Assembly (NCBI GenBank): GCA_018398575.1
Contig: JAGTXZ010000006.1
Location: 124,001-188,000, forward strand
From: Ampelomyces quisqualis
Lineage: Eukaryota > Ascomycota > Dothideomycetes > Pleosporales > Phaeosphaeriaceae
DNA: 64,000 bases
Direction: 5' to 3'
Made by a program: the position numbers and the translations under genes. Every line of letters begins with the position of its first letter. Position 1 is the first letter of the stretch. This document shows, piece by piece, positions 1 to 11,601 of this stretch. The notes beneath the pieces are model-generated. The model ran no database searches, was not told where the DNA came from, and was given only the letters and a program-made list of their open reading frames with translations.

Positions 1-702
1 ATAGAATAATAGATCTAAGTAGAGTAATTTTTATTTTAATAGTTGCGCAGGTCTAAGCGCACCTAGCGCTAGAGCAGGAAGATTATATAATAGGCTGCTG
101 CCTAGTTAGTTCTTAGTTACAGAAAAACCTTAGCTTACTAAACTAGAATACCTAAAAGGTTTTAAACTAGAACGCTAAAAATCCTCTAGGCTAGAACACT
201 AAAAACAGTTCTAGACTAAAGCGCCTAAACACTAGACTGCCTTAGGACTATAAAAACCTTCTAGGTAGCAATTAGAATAGATTACAAATTTATATCTTTA
301 TTTCCTAGTAACTACTCTTAGAGTCTGCTCCTTATAGTAGTGCTGCAAAGCTTAGAAGGTATAGTAATATAGATACAGGCTTTCTATGCACTCTCTTTAG
401 TAAAGTTAGGCTTAACTCTGTATAGTGCTTTCTAGAGAGTCTTTTTCTTAATAAGAGACTTGTATAGCGCTTAATTCTTTTTGTAAACAGCCTCCTTTAT
501 TGCGTATAGCTATAGTTCTTTAGGAAGAGTAGCGTTCTGTAACGTCTTTTCTATATAATTTGTAATAGCCTTAGTTATATTAGATATTAGCTAGAGGTTC
601 TCTAGTTGTACAGTAGTACGTTTTTATATAGACTAATATAAGTGCTTGTTAACTTTTACTTAAAAATGCGCATAGGCTGTAGTAGTTTCTTGTGTAATGC
701 TG

Positions 703-2402
703 CGTTAGAAAAATACAACGTTAGTAACATCCGCGACATTAGCAATACTGTTAGAACAGTTAACTAGACAGTTCTTAACTGTACTTAACTGTCCTTAGGG
801 TCCCCTATTTGTTCTAGCTGCCTAATTAGACTAAAACGCCTAAAGTAATCTACCTAATCTACTAGACCTACCTACCCCACCCGCGCAATTACGTAATTAT
901 TCTAAAAACCTAAAATATAGAGCTTAATTCCTTCTTTAAAATGTACTTTTTAGAATTTTTAAAGCTGCTCTTGTTGTTAAGATGCAAGGCAGTAAAGTTT
1001 GTAGAGTTTTAAAGTTCTTTGCTAAGGCTTGTTTTTGCTCAAGCTCTAGCACTTTAACTAGATAATATATTATATTTTTTATTGAAGAAATAGTAACTAA
1101 AGTGCAGATTTTACTCTAGAACATTTTATTATAATATATTATATTGTGGGTGCGTAGATCTATTATCTTAAACGTACTTTAAAGTTTTTTTAAAAAAGTT
1201 CATAACTTCAACGCGCTATATCTCAATACCTAGACTAGCTATTAAAATTCTGAATAGTGCGTTTTAAAGAGGAGATTCCGCTCTATATTATAAGTTTTTA
1301 AAACAATTACGTAATCTGAAATATACGGTGATACAGTCACGTGAGTAAAATTGGCAACATTAGCAACGTCAGGAAAATACAACGTTAGCGACATCCGCGA
1401 CATTGGCGACACTGTCAGAACAGTTGACCAGACAGTTCTTGACCGTACTCAACTGTCCCTAGGGTCCCCTATTTGTTCTGGCCGCCTAATTAGACTGAAA
1501 CGCTCAAATTAATCTGCCTGATCCACTAGACCCACCTGCCCCACCCGCACCATTACGTTATTATCCTAAAAACTAAAAATATAGAGCTTGATTTTCTCTT
1601 TAAAACGTACTTTTTAGATTTCTTATAGCTGCTCTTGTTGTTAAGATGCAAGGCAGTAAAGTTTGTAGAGTTTTAAAGTTCTTTGCTAAGGCTTGTTTTC
1701 GCTAAAGCTCTAGCACTTTACCTAGATAATATATTATATTTTTTATTAAAGAAATAGTAACTAAAGTGTAGATTTTACTTTAGGACATTTCATTATAATA
1801 TATTATATAGGGTGTGCGTAGATCTATTGTGTTAAACATACTTAAAGTTTTTTTAAAAAAGTTTATAACTTCAACGCGCTATATCTCAATAACTAGAGCA
1901 GCTACAAAAATTCTAAATAGTGCATTTTAAAGAGGGAATTTCGCTCTATATTTTGTATTTTTAGGTTACTTACGTAATTATGAAAATACAGCAATATAGT
2001 CACGTGAGTAAAATTGGCAACATTAGCAACACTAGCGACTCTGTTAGATCTGGCGACTCTGTTAGGTTGCTGTTAGGTTGCTGTTAGGTCGCTAGCGACT
2101 AGAAGTAAGTAGGGCAACTTTGGCGAATTGTCTAGTAGACAGTATTGCTGTTGGGCTGCTGCGAGTCGCGGCAATTAGGCCAATTAGATTAATCTTAAAT
2201 TTTCCTAACAAACACTAGCAACACTAGCAACACTAGTAACACAGGTAATATAGCTAACTTGCTATTAGGTTGCTGTTAGGTTGCTAGCAACTAGAAGTAA
2301 GTAGGGTAACTTTAGCAAATTGTCTAGTAGATAGTATTGCTGTTAGGCTGCTGTAGGTTGCAGCAATTAGGCTAATTAGATTAATCTTAAATTTTCCTAA
2401 CG
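703..2402. mobile_element. Inverted-repeat element copy A (MITE-like), interrupted by copy B
   Basis: Copy A begins CGTTAGAAAAAT at 703 and ends ATTTTCCTAACG at 2402, a terminal inverted repeat of 12 bp with one change. It is made of 703-1366 plus 2213-2402, about 854 bp without the nested copy. It sits in the Copia integrase, flanked by TG at 701-702 and at 2403-2404. Removing the element and one TG restores the integrase frame. It has no coding capacity, so it is non-autonomous. It is clearly more RIP-mutated than copies B and C. Confidence 0.8.
1367..2210. mobile_element. Inverted-repeat element copy B, nested in copy A
   Basis: It begins CGTCAGGAAAAT at 1367 and ends ATTTTCCTAACA at 2210 (last base probably a RIP change of G), 844 bp. 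It is flanked by AA at 1365-1366 and 2211-2212. Removing it with one AA restores copy A across the junction to match copy C (TTGGCAACATTAGCAA, then CACTAGCAAC). It keeps more CpA/TpG than its host copy A, as expected of a younger insertion. It is homologous to copy C over its whole length. Confidence 0.8.
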
Positions 2403-4160
2403 TGTGCGCTGTATAGTACGCGTTAATAACTTTCTAGACAAATTTATTATTATATTGCAAGCAGATAATATTAGTGCTATATTCTTTTGCAAGTTATATA
2501 AGAAGATTAGTAAGTAGCTTAGCAACTTAGTCTTTAGACTAGAAGAATATAACCTAGATAAATTAGGTAGCGTTATTAATAAGGAAAAGAGCGTAACGTT
2601 CTTTTTATATTCCTAGCGTAAGGTATAGTCTCTAAGTGTTAATATAGACAAGTTGTCTAAACTTATTAAATTTCTATTGCATAGAATTGCGCAGGATCTT
2701 ATAAAGTGCCTTTGTAGTGTAACAAATAGAGTAGAAGTCTTTAATCTTAGTAACAATTTGTTTATTTGTTACTTTTATACCTTTGCTTACTTTAAGTAGT
2801 TGTTGTATACCTTCTAGGCTAAGATAGCTAAGTTGTTAGTGTTTAGCCTACACAGAGTTGTTAAAATTAATAGCTACTACTATAATTAGGTAAGACAGGT
2901 TGCGTTCTAGTTAAAAAATGTATATATAAGACTAGGAATGCATAGTAGCATAAAGAATAGCTTTTCTAGTCTCTTTGTAGCGTATGTAAAGATTGTAACA
3001 TTTAATAAGAGTCTTAATACTCTTAAGTGCTATAGAGCTAAGAAAGAAAAGGTTGCACTATACGTTAGGTGTATACTAGACGTCTTGTAGTGTAAGCTTT
3101 GTGCAACATTTCTTCTTGTTAGTTACAATTATAAAAATAGTTCTCTTACTAGAGATGCTAAGTTTAGCGCTCTTTTTATATACTCTAATAGCTTTATAAT
3201 ATAGTTTAAGGTATGTAAATATTATAGCATTATTTGTAATATACCTAAAAGAACTAGAGTTACAGATCTAAAGGTTAGAAAGCGTAGACTAAGTTATTAC
3301 TATAAGTAATTTTAGTAATATTATTCTATTAACTGTGTCTGTATTATTATTCTAGATCTTTCTATTCTTCTGGGTGTAGTCTTCTATGCTGCTACTAGTA
3401 GTAGCCTTTCTTTTTTCTACGCTCTAAACCTAATTACAAGACTATAATAAGTTAGTAGCAGTAGTTAAGAGTAGAGTAGAAAACTTACAGGTTATTGTGT
3501 TATAGAGGTTATTAGCAGATACTGTAATATAGTCTATATTAAAATCCTAGACAGTAAGAGAGGCATTATTCTTAGTCTTACTACTATAGCTATGCTTAGT
3601 ATCCTTAGTGCTAGCGTTACTGTTATTATTCTTACTGTTACTAGTGTCTTTAGCAGCGTACTTAGCTTTAAGCTTATAGTCTTTTTCAGCGTAGCTAATC
3701 TTACTATAAGGTTTATAAAAGTAGTAGAAGGCGTTTAGTTTGTTAAGCTATTTGCAGTCTTTCTTAGTATGTCTATAGTAACTGCAGTATTTATATGTTT
3801 TGTTAATATAGTTTTTGCGCTTTAGGTTACTATTGCTAGAGTTAGTAGCTAAGCTGTATATGTTTTAGACCTTATTCTTAGTAGTCTCTTATTCTGTAAC
3901 GTAGTTGTTAGTGTACTTAGTAATTTAGTTAGTATAGTTAACCTAGGTTTCTGTAGTAATAGCTATCTTTTTAGAATAGTTAAGATTCTAGTGTTTAACA
4001 AAAAGGCAGTATTGCTTTATTAGAAGAATAGTGTTAACTTTGTAAATAAGTACAGCGTATAAAAGTAGGCTAGTAGCTGTATTAATATTCTTGTAGTAAT
4101 AGTTAAAATAGGCAAGAAGTAGGTAGATAGTAGTAGAGTTAGAGAAAGAAAGGTTAGCTA

Positions 4161-5006
4161 CGTCAGGAAAACACAACGTTGGCGACATCCGCGACATTGG
4201 CGACATTGTTGGAACAGTCGACTAGACAGTTTTCGACCGTAGTCTACGGTGCCTAGCTACCCCTATTTGTTCTGGCTGCCTAATTAGACAAAAACGCCCA
4301 AATTGATCCACCTGATCTACTGGACCCACCTGCCCCACCCGCGCGATTACGTAATTATTCTAAAAACCTAAAATATAGAGCTTAATTCCCTCTTTAAAAC
4401 GCACTATTCAGAATTTTTATAGCTGCTCTAGTTGCTGAGATGCACGGCAGTGAAGTTTGTAACTTTTTAATGTTCTTTGCCAAGGCTTGTTTTCGCTAAA
4501 GCTCTAGCACTTTAACTAGATAATATATTATATTTTTTTTTAAAGAAATAGTAACTAAAGTGTAGATTTTACTTTAGAACTATTTTAATGTAATATATTA
4601 TAGTGTGGGCGTTGAGATCTACTGTGTTAAACGTACTTTAAAGTTTTTTTAAAAAAGTTTATAACTTCAACGCGCTATATCTTAATAACTAGAGTAGCTA
4701 AAAAAAATCTGAATAGTGCATTTTAAAGAGGGAATTCCGCTCTATATTTTGTATTTTTAGGTTACTTACGTAATTATGAAAATACAGCAATACAGTCACG
4801 TGAGTAAAATTGGCAACATTGGCAACACTAGCGACACTAGCAACACTAGCGACACTGTTAGGTTGCTAGCAAGTTGCTGGCGAGTCGCTAGCGACCAGAA
4901 GTAAGTGGGGCAACTTTAGCAAATTGTCTGGTAGACAGTATTGCTGTCAGGCCGCCGCGGGTCGCAGCGATTAGGCCGATTAGATTAATCTTAAATTTTC
5001 CTAACG
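4161..5006. mobile_element. Inverted-repeat element copy C, in Copia gag
   Basis: The 846-bp copy begins CGTCAGGAAAAC and ends ATTTTCCTAACG, flanked by TA at 4159-4160 and 5007-5008. It is the least RIP-mutated copy together with B and keeps runs of the GGCGACATT/GCGACACTAG type near both ends. No protein of its own is visible. Removing it with one TA restores the degenerate gag frame. Confidence 0.8.
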
Positions 5007-5199
5007 TATCTTGTTCTTAGTGCGGCAAATAATAACTATATTACGGCAGTAAATAGGTAGAGGTTAGGTTAGAGTAGGGTACCTTTACGGAAGACTCTAT
5101 ACCTAACCTAACTCCTACCTATTTAATTAACGCTAAAAGTAGGTAAAGGTTAGGTTAGAGGTAATTAATTGCAGGTTAAGGTTAGGTTACATAAGTTTT

Positions 5200-8039
5200 G
5201 CGTAATTAAATAGAATTTAAAGTATGTAACTACTAATTTTATAAGATTAGGTTTCTAAAAATATGCTAAATTTTACAGGGGCAAAACTATGCTAGAGATA
5301 TCAAAAATAGCACAGTAATTACAAATTTTTATTACAATAAAGAGAAAATTAGGTCTTTATTTCTAATATACATAAAAGTAAAAGATTCTAAATCTTCTAC
5401 GCAAATGCTTAATAAGAGCTAAACTTCTAATAGTACCTAAGCGTAAGTCTAACATCCTTTGCCTATATAGTAACTCTTTTTGCGTAGATTGCATTTATAT
5501 TTATATCTATATTTAGTTAGAATTTTGTTAAAAAAATAGGGTTAAGAAACAAACTCTTAAAAAAACTAACTATATAAGCCTTAGCAGCCTCTTAAGCTAC
5601 TCTAACAGCTAATTTTTAGAAGCAAAGACTACTACTAGTACTTTAGACGCATTCTTAAGCTATTTTGCGCAAAAGTTGCTAGAAGAGTAGCTTGCAGATA
5701 AGGAGCTTAGTAGACCTTTAGTATTAGTAGATCTCTCTAAGCAACATAGCTTTGCGCAGTAAGTAAATAAGCGTAATAAAGAACTATAATAACCTACTGC
5801 CTAGCTTAAAGTGCCTTTTTTTTTTAGAAGCTGCTTTTTAAGTTTTTGCAGCTAGGCTTTTCCTAGCAGATTTCCTAGCAGCCTTACTAGCTAGGTCTTT
5901 AGCAACTATAGTGCCTCTAGTAACAGCGTTCTTAACTTTAGATTTGCGTTTTTATAGAGCTATAGTTGTAGTGTTGTAGAGTTATAGATTTAATATTATA
6001 ATAATTTAGGTTGTTTTAGTGCCTAGTAAATAAGTAGTAAGCAGGCTTAGCGCAGGAAATTAGGTCTTAGCATAAAATTTCTGCAGAAGCTAATTTAAAA
6101 CTGCTAGTGCTACTAGAAGACTAGAACGTAATAAAAAACTATATTAACTTACAGGCCTACTTAGAATTGCGCTAGCTTTTGTTCTAGCTATATATTAAAA
6201 TTAAAGAGTAGATTTTTATAGACTTATTAGTTGTTTATGTAAAATAGGCTAAAAGGTAGTAAGCGCAGGCAGTAGGTAGAAAGCACGCTAGTAGCCTACT
6301 TGCGCATAGACTAACTTACTGCGTTATTAGTTATAAGCTACTAAAATAAAATACTAAAGCTACACACTTGTAATAGTAACACGCTTTATTACATTACTTT
6401 ATTACACTTAGCGCTATAGAATCTGTTAAGTCTAAGGAAATTAAGATTGTTAACAAGCCTAAAGGCTTTCTGCTGCCTATTCCTGTTAGAGTTCTGCTAA
6501 ATTTTAAGGAAGAGAAGTAGGCCTAGCTTATAATAGTAACATTCTTAGAACTTTACTATAAATTATACTTATTTGTCTAGGGTTTTGCTTCTAAGGATAA
6601 TAAGATTAGCTATATCCTTAACTCTTATAGTAGTAATACACTAAAGCAAGGCTAACTAATAAATTTTAAAGTTAACTCTAGCAGGTAGCTTAGCAGCAGC
6701 GCTATACAATCTAGAAAGCTAGCTGCTATTGCAAAGGCTAAGTCCTTAGACTAATTAGCTAAATACTAGCTTAAGAAGAAGGTTAAGAGAGGTAATAGGT
6801 ACAAGGCGTTGTCTTTAAGGTAATAAGCTAAGAAACTTAAGTATAAGCTTAAGGCCTAGGCAGTAAAGCGTTTTAATAGCAAGCAATCTAGTAAGTTATT
6901 ATACTTTTTATTATGTTATTTTTACTAATATGCAAAGCTAAGTAGTTAACAGCCTCTATTACTTAAGTTAATTAAAAATAGAAGGCTATCTAAATTAAAA
7001 TTAATATGCGCGCCTATAACATTGTTATAAAAGGGTCTTTTGCAGTAACTTTAGACTTAAAGTAAAAAAAATTGTTAGCTTAAGCTTATACTTACGTTTA
7101 TAGGCCTAGTAGAGCTGTAGAAGAAATACTCTAAAGAGAGTATACTTGTAGGCTACACTTTCTTAAGAGGAATAGCTTTAAGACACTATAGGCTAAGGCT
7201 AAATAGCTTAAATTTTGCAATAAGCTAACGCCTAACAAGTTAGCTCTAGTAACTAATTAGAATTAGTAGTAAGTTTATTACGTTATTTTATTACGTACTT
7301 ATTTTAACTAGTCTGCTAGAAGGCGTAAGCTAACACCTCTTCCTATGTTTAATTAGCCTCTAGAGCTCTATAGTAATATGCTATACGTTAAGAGACGCAA
7401 TAAGACTAAATGTAAAGAAGAAGTTAAAGATTCTAGTAAAGAGCTAGAGGTATACTACAAGACGTTGCCTAATAAATATAAAGATAAGGAGGATAAGAAT
7501 TAGAGCAATAGCACCTAGAAGAAGTTTTCTAATAGTACTTAGAAAAGCTGTTTAGACGCTAAGTAATATGTATAATTAAATCTGCTGTATATTATTGCCT
7601 AATATAGTTAAGACCTAAAAATTTTGCTACTACTATAAAACCTAATTTCTTAATTTCTAAAAGTTTAGCCCTACTATTAGCTCTCTAACTAGAGGAATAA
7701 CGCTTCTAGTAGAACGCCTACCTCTCTTACTTAAAGTAACGCTAAACTATAGTTTTGCTATTCTATTGTTACTGCAATTACTACTCTTTTCTTACAAGAT
7801 ATTACTACTTTGTTATTACACTTTTTTATTACACACATAGACCTAAGCAACTTCTCTTTACTCTTAAATAACTTATACTCTAATCTGCCTAAAATACTCT
7901 ACAAATTTATACTTAACGCCTTCTAAATCTTTAAGTCTAGAATTAAGAGAATAGTTACTGTTCTTAAGCAGCTAATTTAAGACAATGCTACTGTATATGC
8001 TGTATAGAATGCCTAGTAGCAGAATACGTTATAGGCCTA
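5200..8039 (+). other. Upstream part of the hAT element, content unidentified
   Basis: This 2.8 kb stretch lies between the left subterminal repeats and the transposase relic. Frames look open once TAA and TAG are ignored, but RIP removes almost all TGA codons, so openness proves nothing here. I recognise no domain. Intron-like pieces with GTAAGT starts occur at 7269-7311 and near 6895. It may be a second gene of the element, captured DNA, or a long 5' part of the transposase gene. Confidence 0.4.
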
Positions 8040-10250
8040 AGACTTTAATAATTCTAATCCTTAATAGAGTAGAGCTAAACGTTCTGCTATTATATAGACT
8101 TAATTTAGAGAAAGAGCCTATATTAAAAGTAGTAAACTACACGTATATTACTTAAACTATAGGCATATACTTTAACACCTAACTAACAAGCATATAAAGA
8201 CAAAACACCTTAGTAACTACCTTTAGTCTAATAGTTGCAAAGAGGTTACAGAATCTATCTATATAAGGTAGCTACTCCTATTTGTTATACTATTACGTCT
8301 ATAACTTCTATAACTGTTTACTACTTAGCAATTTAAACTAAAAATTGTACAAGTACTTTTTAATAGAAACTAGTCTTTTTAAACATTAGAGTAACTCTTA
8401 TTTTACTACTTTGTAGAGTTTCTCTAGCCTAGCACTACTATACCTAGCTAATACAAGTTTACTCTTATACTTTAGAAATAATATAAGTAGGTAACTAAAA
8501 ACCTTCTTTTTAATCTTAGTAAGTTAACAAAAATCTTAATTGCCCTTAACGCCTAGTCTGCTGCTAACTACCTAAGCTTTTTGGCTATTGAAGCCTATTA
8601 TATTAACACTAGTTAGTAGATAAGAGAAGTTCTATTAGATTTTGTGCTCTTGCGTAGGCAGCATACTAGGGTTTCTATAGCATCTAATCTTATGCAGGTA
8701 CTTAAAAACACAAAAATATTAAAACAATTACTAGCAGTTACCTACAATAACGCTTTAAACAACAGTACTCTTAGCAGAAGCCTAGAAAGCAATCTTGCTA
8801 ATAAGAGGGTTTTTTAGAACGCAAAGGAAAACACTATACTATGCCTTGCTTATATTATTAACTTAGTAGTGCAGGACATAATAGCCTACCTAAAGCTAAC
8901 AGCTTTACCTAAGATTAAAGGGGCTTAGCAGCTGCAACGCTATTACGTTTACTAGATTAATAATAGTATATTAGTGCCTAACTCCTTACAAAAGGTATGT
9001 TACACTTTTTATTACAATTCTTTATTACGCACTAAGCTTTCTTAGATCTAGGCAATTTGTATTACTATTAATTTGTCTTTCTAACGTTTTAAACAATTTC
9101 TAAAGGTACAATCTAATGTACTACTAAAAAATTAACTTTGTATAATTTAAGATGTTAAGACTAGGTAGAATTTAACCTATAATATGTGCAAGCGCGCCTG
9201 CTCCTTAGCTACTTATATTAACAAGTAGCTAGAGTAAGAAATTACACTTAATTAGGCTTTGCAAGGTAGTAGTAGTAATTTACAAGATAACAATATAGTT
9301 GCAGACTTTAAGGACCTTAAAAGGCTTTAGCTAGCACTTACTAAGTAGTTATACCTTAGGGCAATAACACGCATACTAGTAAACTTTAAAACAGCTACTA
9401 ATAAAATTAGTAAAAGCAACATACCTTAGGCTCTGTACATTTAGTTAATATATAACAGACTTTTTAACTTTCTAAATTAAATAACAACTAAGCTATCTAA
9501 CAAGAAGAATAGGACTAGCTATTGCAAAGAGTAGCTAGCTATAGTAAAAGCAGTAGTAAAAAAAGGTAAGAAGAAGTTGTTAAAGTATTATTTACGTATA
9601 GATAAGAAACAAGGATATCTTTATAACGTTATAACTATCTTTAAGTTATTCTAGAAGCTTACTATATATAAGGTAGAGACTATGTTTATTACATAGGTTT
9701 ATTACAGCGCACTGCTAATAAAACCTAAGGTAATATATAGAAACTAGACTTTAAACGTATATACTAGTGTTAGTTTCTAAACTATATTAATTAATACAAA
9801 AACAACTCTGTAGCAACAAATAGAAACTGTACTCTAGTTTGTCTTTTGCAACTATAGCATCTACCTAAACACTAGTAGTTTAGAAAGCTTTTTTCTTAAA
9901 TAACACAGTCTAGTAAGTTAAGCACTAATCTCTCTTATAAAACTAATGTAAGCATTAGACTACTCTGTGCAAAAGCTTTCTGCTACCTTAGTACTTCTTT
10001 AACTAGTAAAGAAGATAAAAAGGAGTTATTAAATATACTTGTCTAGTAGCAGGCTAATGCAAACACGTACCTACGCCTAGCCTAGGTAGCTAAAGACGTA
10101 CTAGCTGTACAGCTTACAGAAGTTAGAGTTAAGCGCTTGTTTAATACTGCAAGAAACATTCTAAGAGATTAACAGTATAGGCTTAGAGCAGAAATAATTT
10201 AGAAGATTATAGTTGTAAAATACGCAATTACTAAAGAGAACGTATAACTA
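8040..10250 (+). pseudogene. Degenerate hAT transposase
   Basis: With RIP stops reversed, about 8530-8800 reads as the hAT RNase-H-like core: ILIALNAxSAANYLSFLAIE, then VLLDF, a conserved QHT, and AVTYNNALNN, where the catalytic Asp position has become TYNN. Around 8820-8880 the TILCLAYIINLVVQ stretch fits the Cys/His region after the catalytic site. At 9570-9640 there is KKLLKYYLRIDKKQGYLYN, and at 10020-10240 the C-terminal dimerisation domain with VAKDVLAVQL and VKRLFNTARNIL. A BED-type finger may be represented near 8060-8220 but is too degraded to be sure. Several intron-like pieces interrupt the frame, for example 8995-9045 (GTATGT to TTAG). Non-functional. Confidence 0.75.
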
Positions 10251-11584
10251 AACTGTTTTATACTACAATTACTAACTATAGAATCCTAACACAGCGCTAA
10301 GAGTGTCTAAGATCTACTTAAGCTTCTAGGTTTTATTAATTTTGCTAGTCTAACTAGCTCTAGAATCTAACGTTTTAAAGATTAGACAAGCAATAAGAAG
10401 TAAGAGAGTAACAAAAAAAATAATATTAAAGAATCTGCAACGCCTTTGTATAGTGCACTACTCTAGACTCTTTAGTATAAGTAGTGCCTATAGAAGAAGA
10501 GATTAAGGCCTTCTTGTTTCTTAGACTAGTAAGCGTAATAAAAAAATGTAATAAACAGTAGCTCTTAACTATCTAAAACAACCTAGGTAAAAAATAGTAA
10601 TAAATATCTATAATAAGCAGGTTATAAAGCTAATTAAACAGCTGTAAGATTAGACTATTTCTATAATAACTTTATTTTAGAATACACGCTAAAATAAACT
10701 TATTTCTTTTGCTCTACTTTACTTCTAAGTAATATACTTATTATAAGCGTTAGATTAGAGGCGCTGCATAAGTATAACTCTATAGTAAGTACTTTAACTA
10801 AACTAACAACCTAACCTTAACACTTTAAGCTATATACTCTAACCTAAACTCTACACTAGCCTCTACGTAACCTAAACTCTACTCTACCCCCCTTATGCTT
10901 AACTCTAACCTAACCTCTACCTATAAGTAGGTACCCTAAACCTATTTACTAGCGTAAACTATATTAAGAGTCTTATACTTCTTATAGATATTAGCTTAAG
11001 TAGTGTAGGGTTTCTTACGCTGCTTGTTATTAATTTGTTTCTAGATATAGTTCTTAACTATGTCTTTAAGAAGATAGAGTGCAGTAAGAGATTTTATATT
11101 ATACTTCTTATATAAACTAAGTTTGTAGTTATAGATCTTAAGCTTAAGGTTGTATTTAGTCTAGGCTTATATGTAGGTAGTGTTATTAGCGTTATTAGTT
11201 TTGTTAGTAGAAGCGGAACGTCTAGTAGTAGAGCTCTTATCCTTAGATAGTAGCAACGCTACTTAAGTAGAGGTCTTAGGCTACTTTAGAGTAATAGGCC
11301 TGTTAGGTTTAAAGTAGTAAGCTGCAGTTCTGTTATATAGATTAAGAAGTTCTTAACGTATAGCAACTCTCTTAAAGAGCTGCTTCTAGTAGTAGTAATT
11401 GTTAGCGCTAGTTAATTTTACAAAGTCTTTACCTAGCGCCTTCTTTAAGTTAACTATAAAAGTAGTTAGATTATTAGTAATATAGAAAGGGCTATAGTGT
11501 AGTTGCAGGCTTTATAGTTTATAGCTGTAGTGTAATTGCAGGCTTTGTAACTTAGTGTAGCTAAGTTACAGGCGTAAGCGCTAA

Positions 11585-11600
11585 TAGGCTTATAACCTAT
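11585..11600 (-). other. Copia primer-binding site (half-tRNA iMet type)
   Basis: The minus strand reads ATAGGTTATAAGCCTA directly after the LTR. It resembles the complement of the initiator tRNA-Met anticodon arm (GGTTATGAGCCC, here with RIP-like G-to-A change), which many fungal and insect Copia elements use for priming. Its position immediately downstream of the LTR supports the call. Confidence 0.65.
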
Positions 11601-11601
11601 A

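Larger units (their letters stand above)
1..3309 (-). pseudogene. Degenerate Copia pol: GAG-pre-integrase and integrase (partial)
   Basis: Near 2760-2900 the minus strand shows the WxxxxxHLS-like stretch of the GAG-pre-integrase domain, followed by a degraded Cys pair. At 2405-2520 it reads like the integrase segment around the second catalytic Asp (LQYNNKF for the usual DNGGEF). At 250-702 it continues with the typical Copia stretch ITKAITNYIEKTLQNATLPK, followed by QLYAIKEAVY. The integrase is split by the element at 703-2402, whose TG target duplication restores the frame on removal. Protease lies in the degraded stretch near 3310; reverse transcriptase and RNase H are beyond the left edge. 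Stops fit RIP of CAA, CAG and TGG codons. Not functional. Confidence 0.75.
5042..10956 (+). mobile_element. RIP-degraded hAT DNA transposon inserted in Copia gag
   Basis: The ends are imperfect inverted repeats, TACGGCAGTAAATAGG at 5042 and the reverse complement of TACGCTAGTAAATAGG ending at 10956. They are flanked by the identical 8-bp duplication AACTATAT (5034-5041 and 10957-10964). An 8-bp duplication plus hAT transposase motifs on the plus strand identify the superfamily. Both subterminal regions (about 5048-5190 and 10801-10940) carry clustered GGTTAG/CTAACC motifs in opposite orientation, typical of transposase-binding subterminal repeats. At 5.9 kb it is long for a hAT, and about 2.8 kb lies upstream of the recognisable transposase. 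Heavy RIP makes it inactive. Removing it with one duplication restores the host gag frame. Confidence 0.85.
3310..11520 (-). pseudogene. Degenerate Copia gag region, split by two transposons
   Basis: Three blocks (about 11520-10957, 5033-5009 and 4158-3310) make one minus-strand gag-like reading. The hAT insert separates the first two and an inverted-repeat element separates the last two. Removing the hAT with one 8-bp duplication joins the first two blocks without a frame break, and removing the small element with one TA does the same for the others. Near 3750-3810 is a degraded CCHC zinc knuckle (YCSYY, then HTKKDC), the nucleic-acid-binding motif of Gag. Many stops come from CAA/CAG/TGG codons changed by RIP. 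A 72-codon frame at 3988-4206 is only an uninterrupted stretch of this relic plus part of the inserted element; it is not a gene. Confidence 0.7.

Noticed and set aside
2405..3309. Plus-strand protein-like reading when TAA/TAG are ignored
   Set aside because: RIP removes TGA codons, so all frames look open. The minus strand gives the recognisable Copia integrase instead.
3988..4206. 72-codon minus-strand frame as a gene
   Set aside because: It spans the edge of the inverted-repeat element copy C and degraded Copia gag; its first codons come from the inserted element.
4161..5006. Copies B and C as LTRs of one retrotransposon
   Set aside because: They are direct repeats 2 kb apart, but each has its own inverted ends and 2-bp duplication, lacks TG...CA ends, and B is nested in a third copy.
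4159..5008. Tc1/mariner assignment of the small element from its TA flanks
   Set aside because: The other two copies have TG and AA flanks, so TA is not required.
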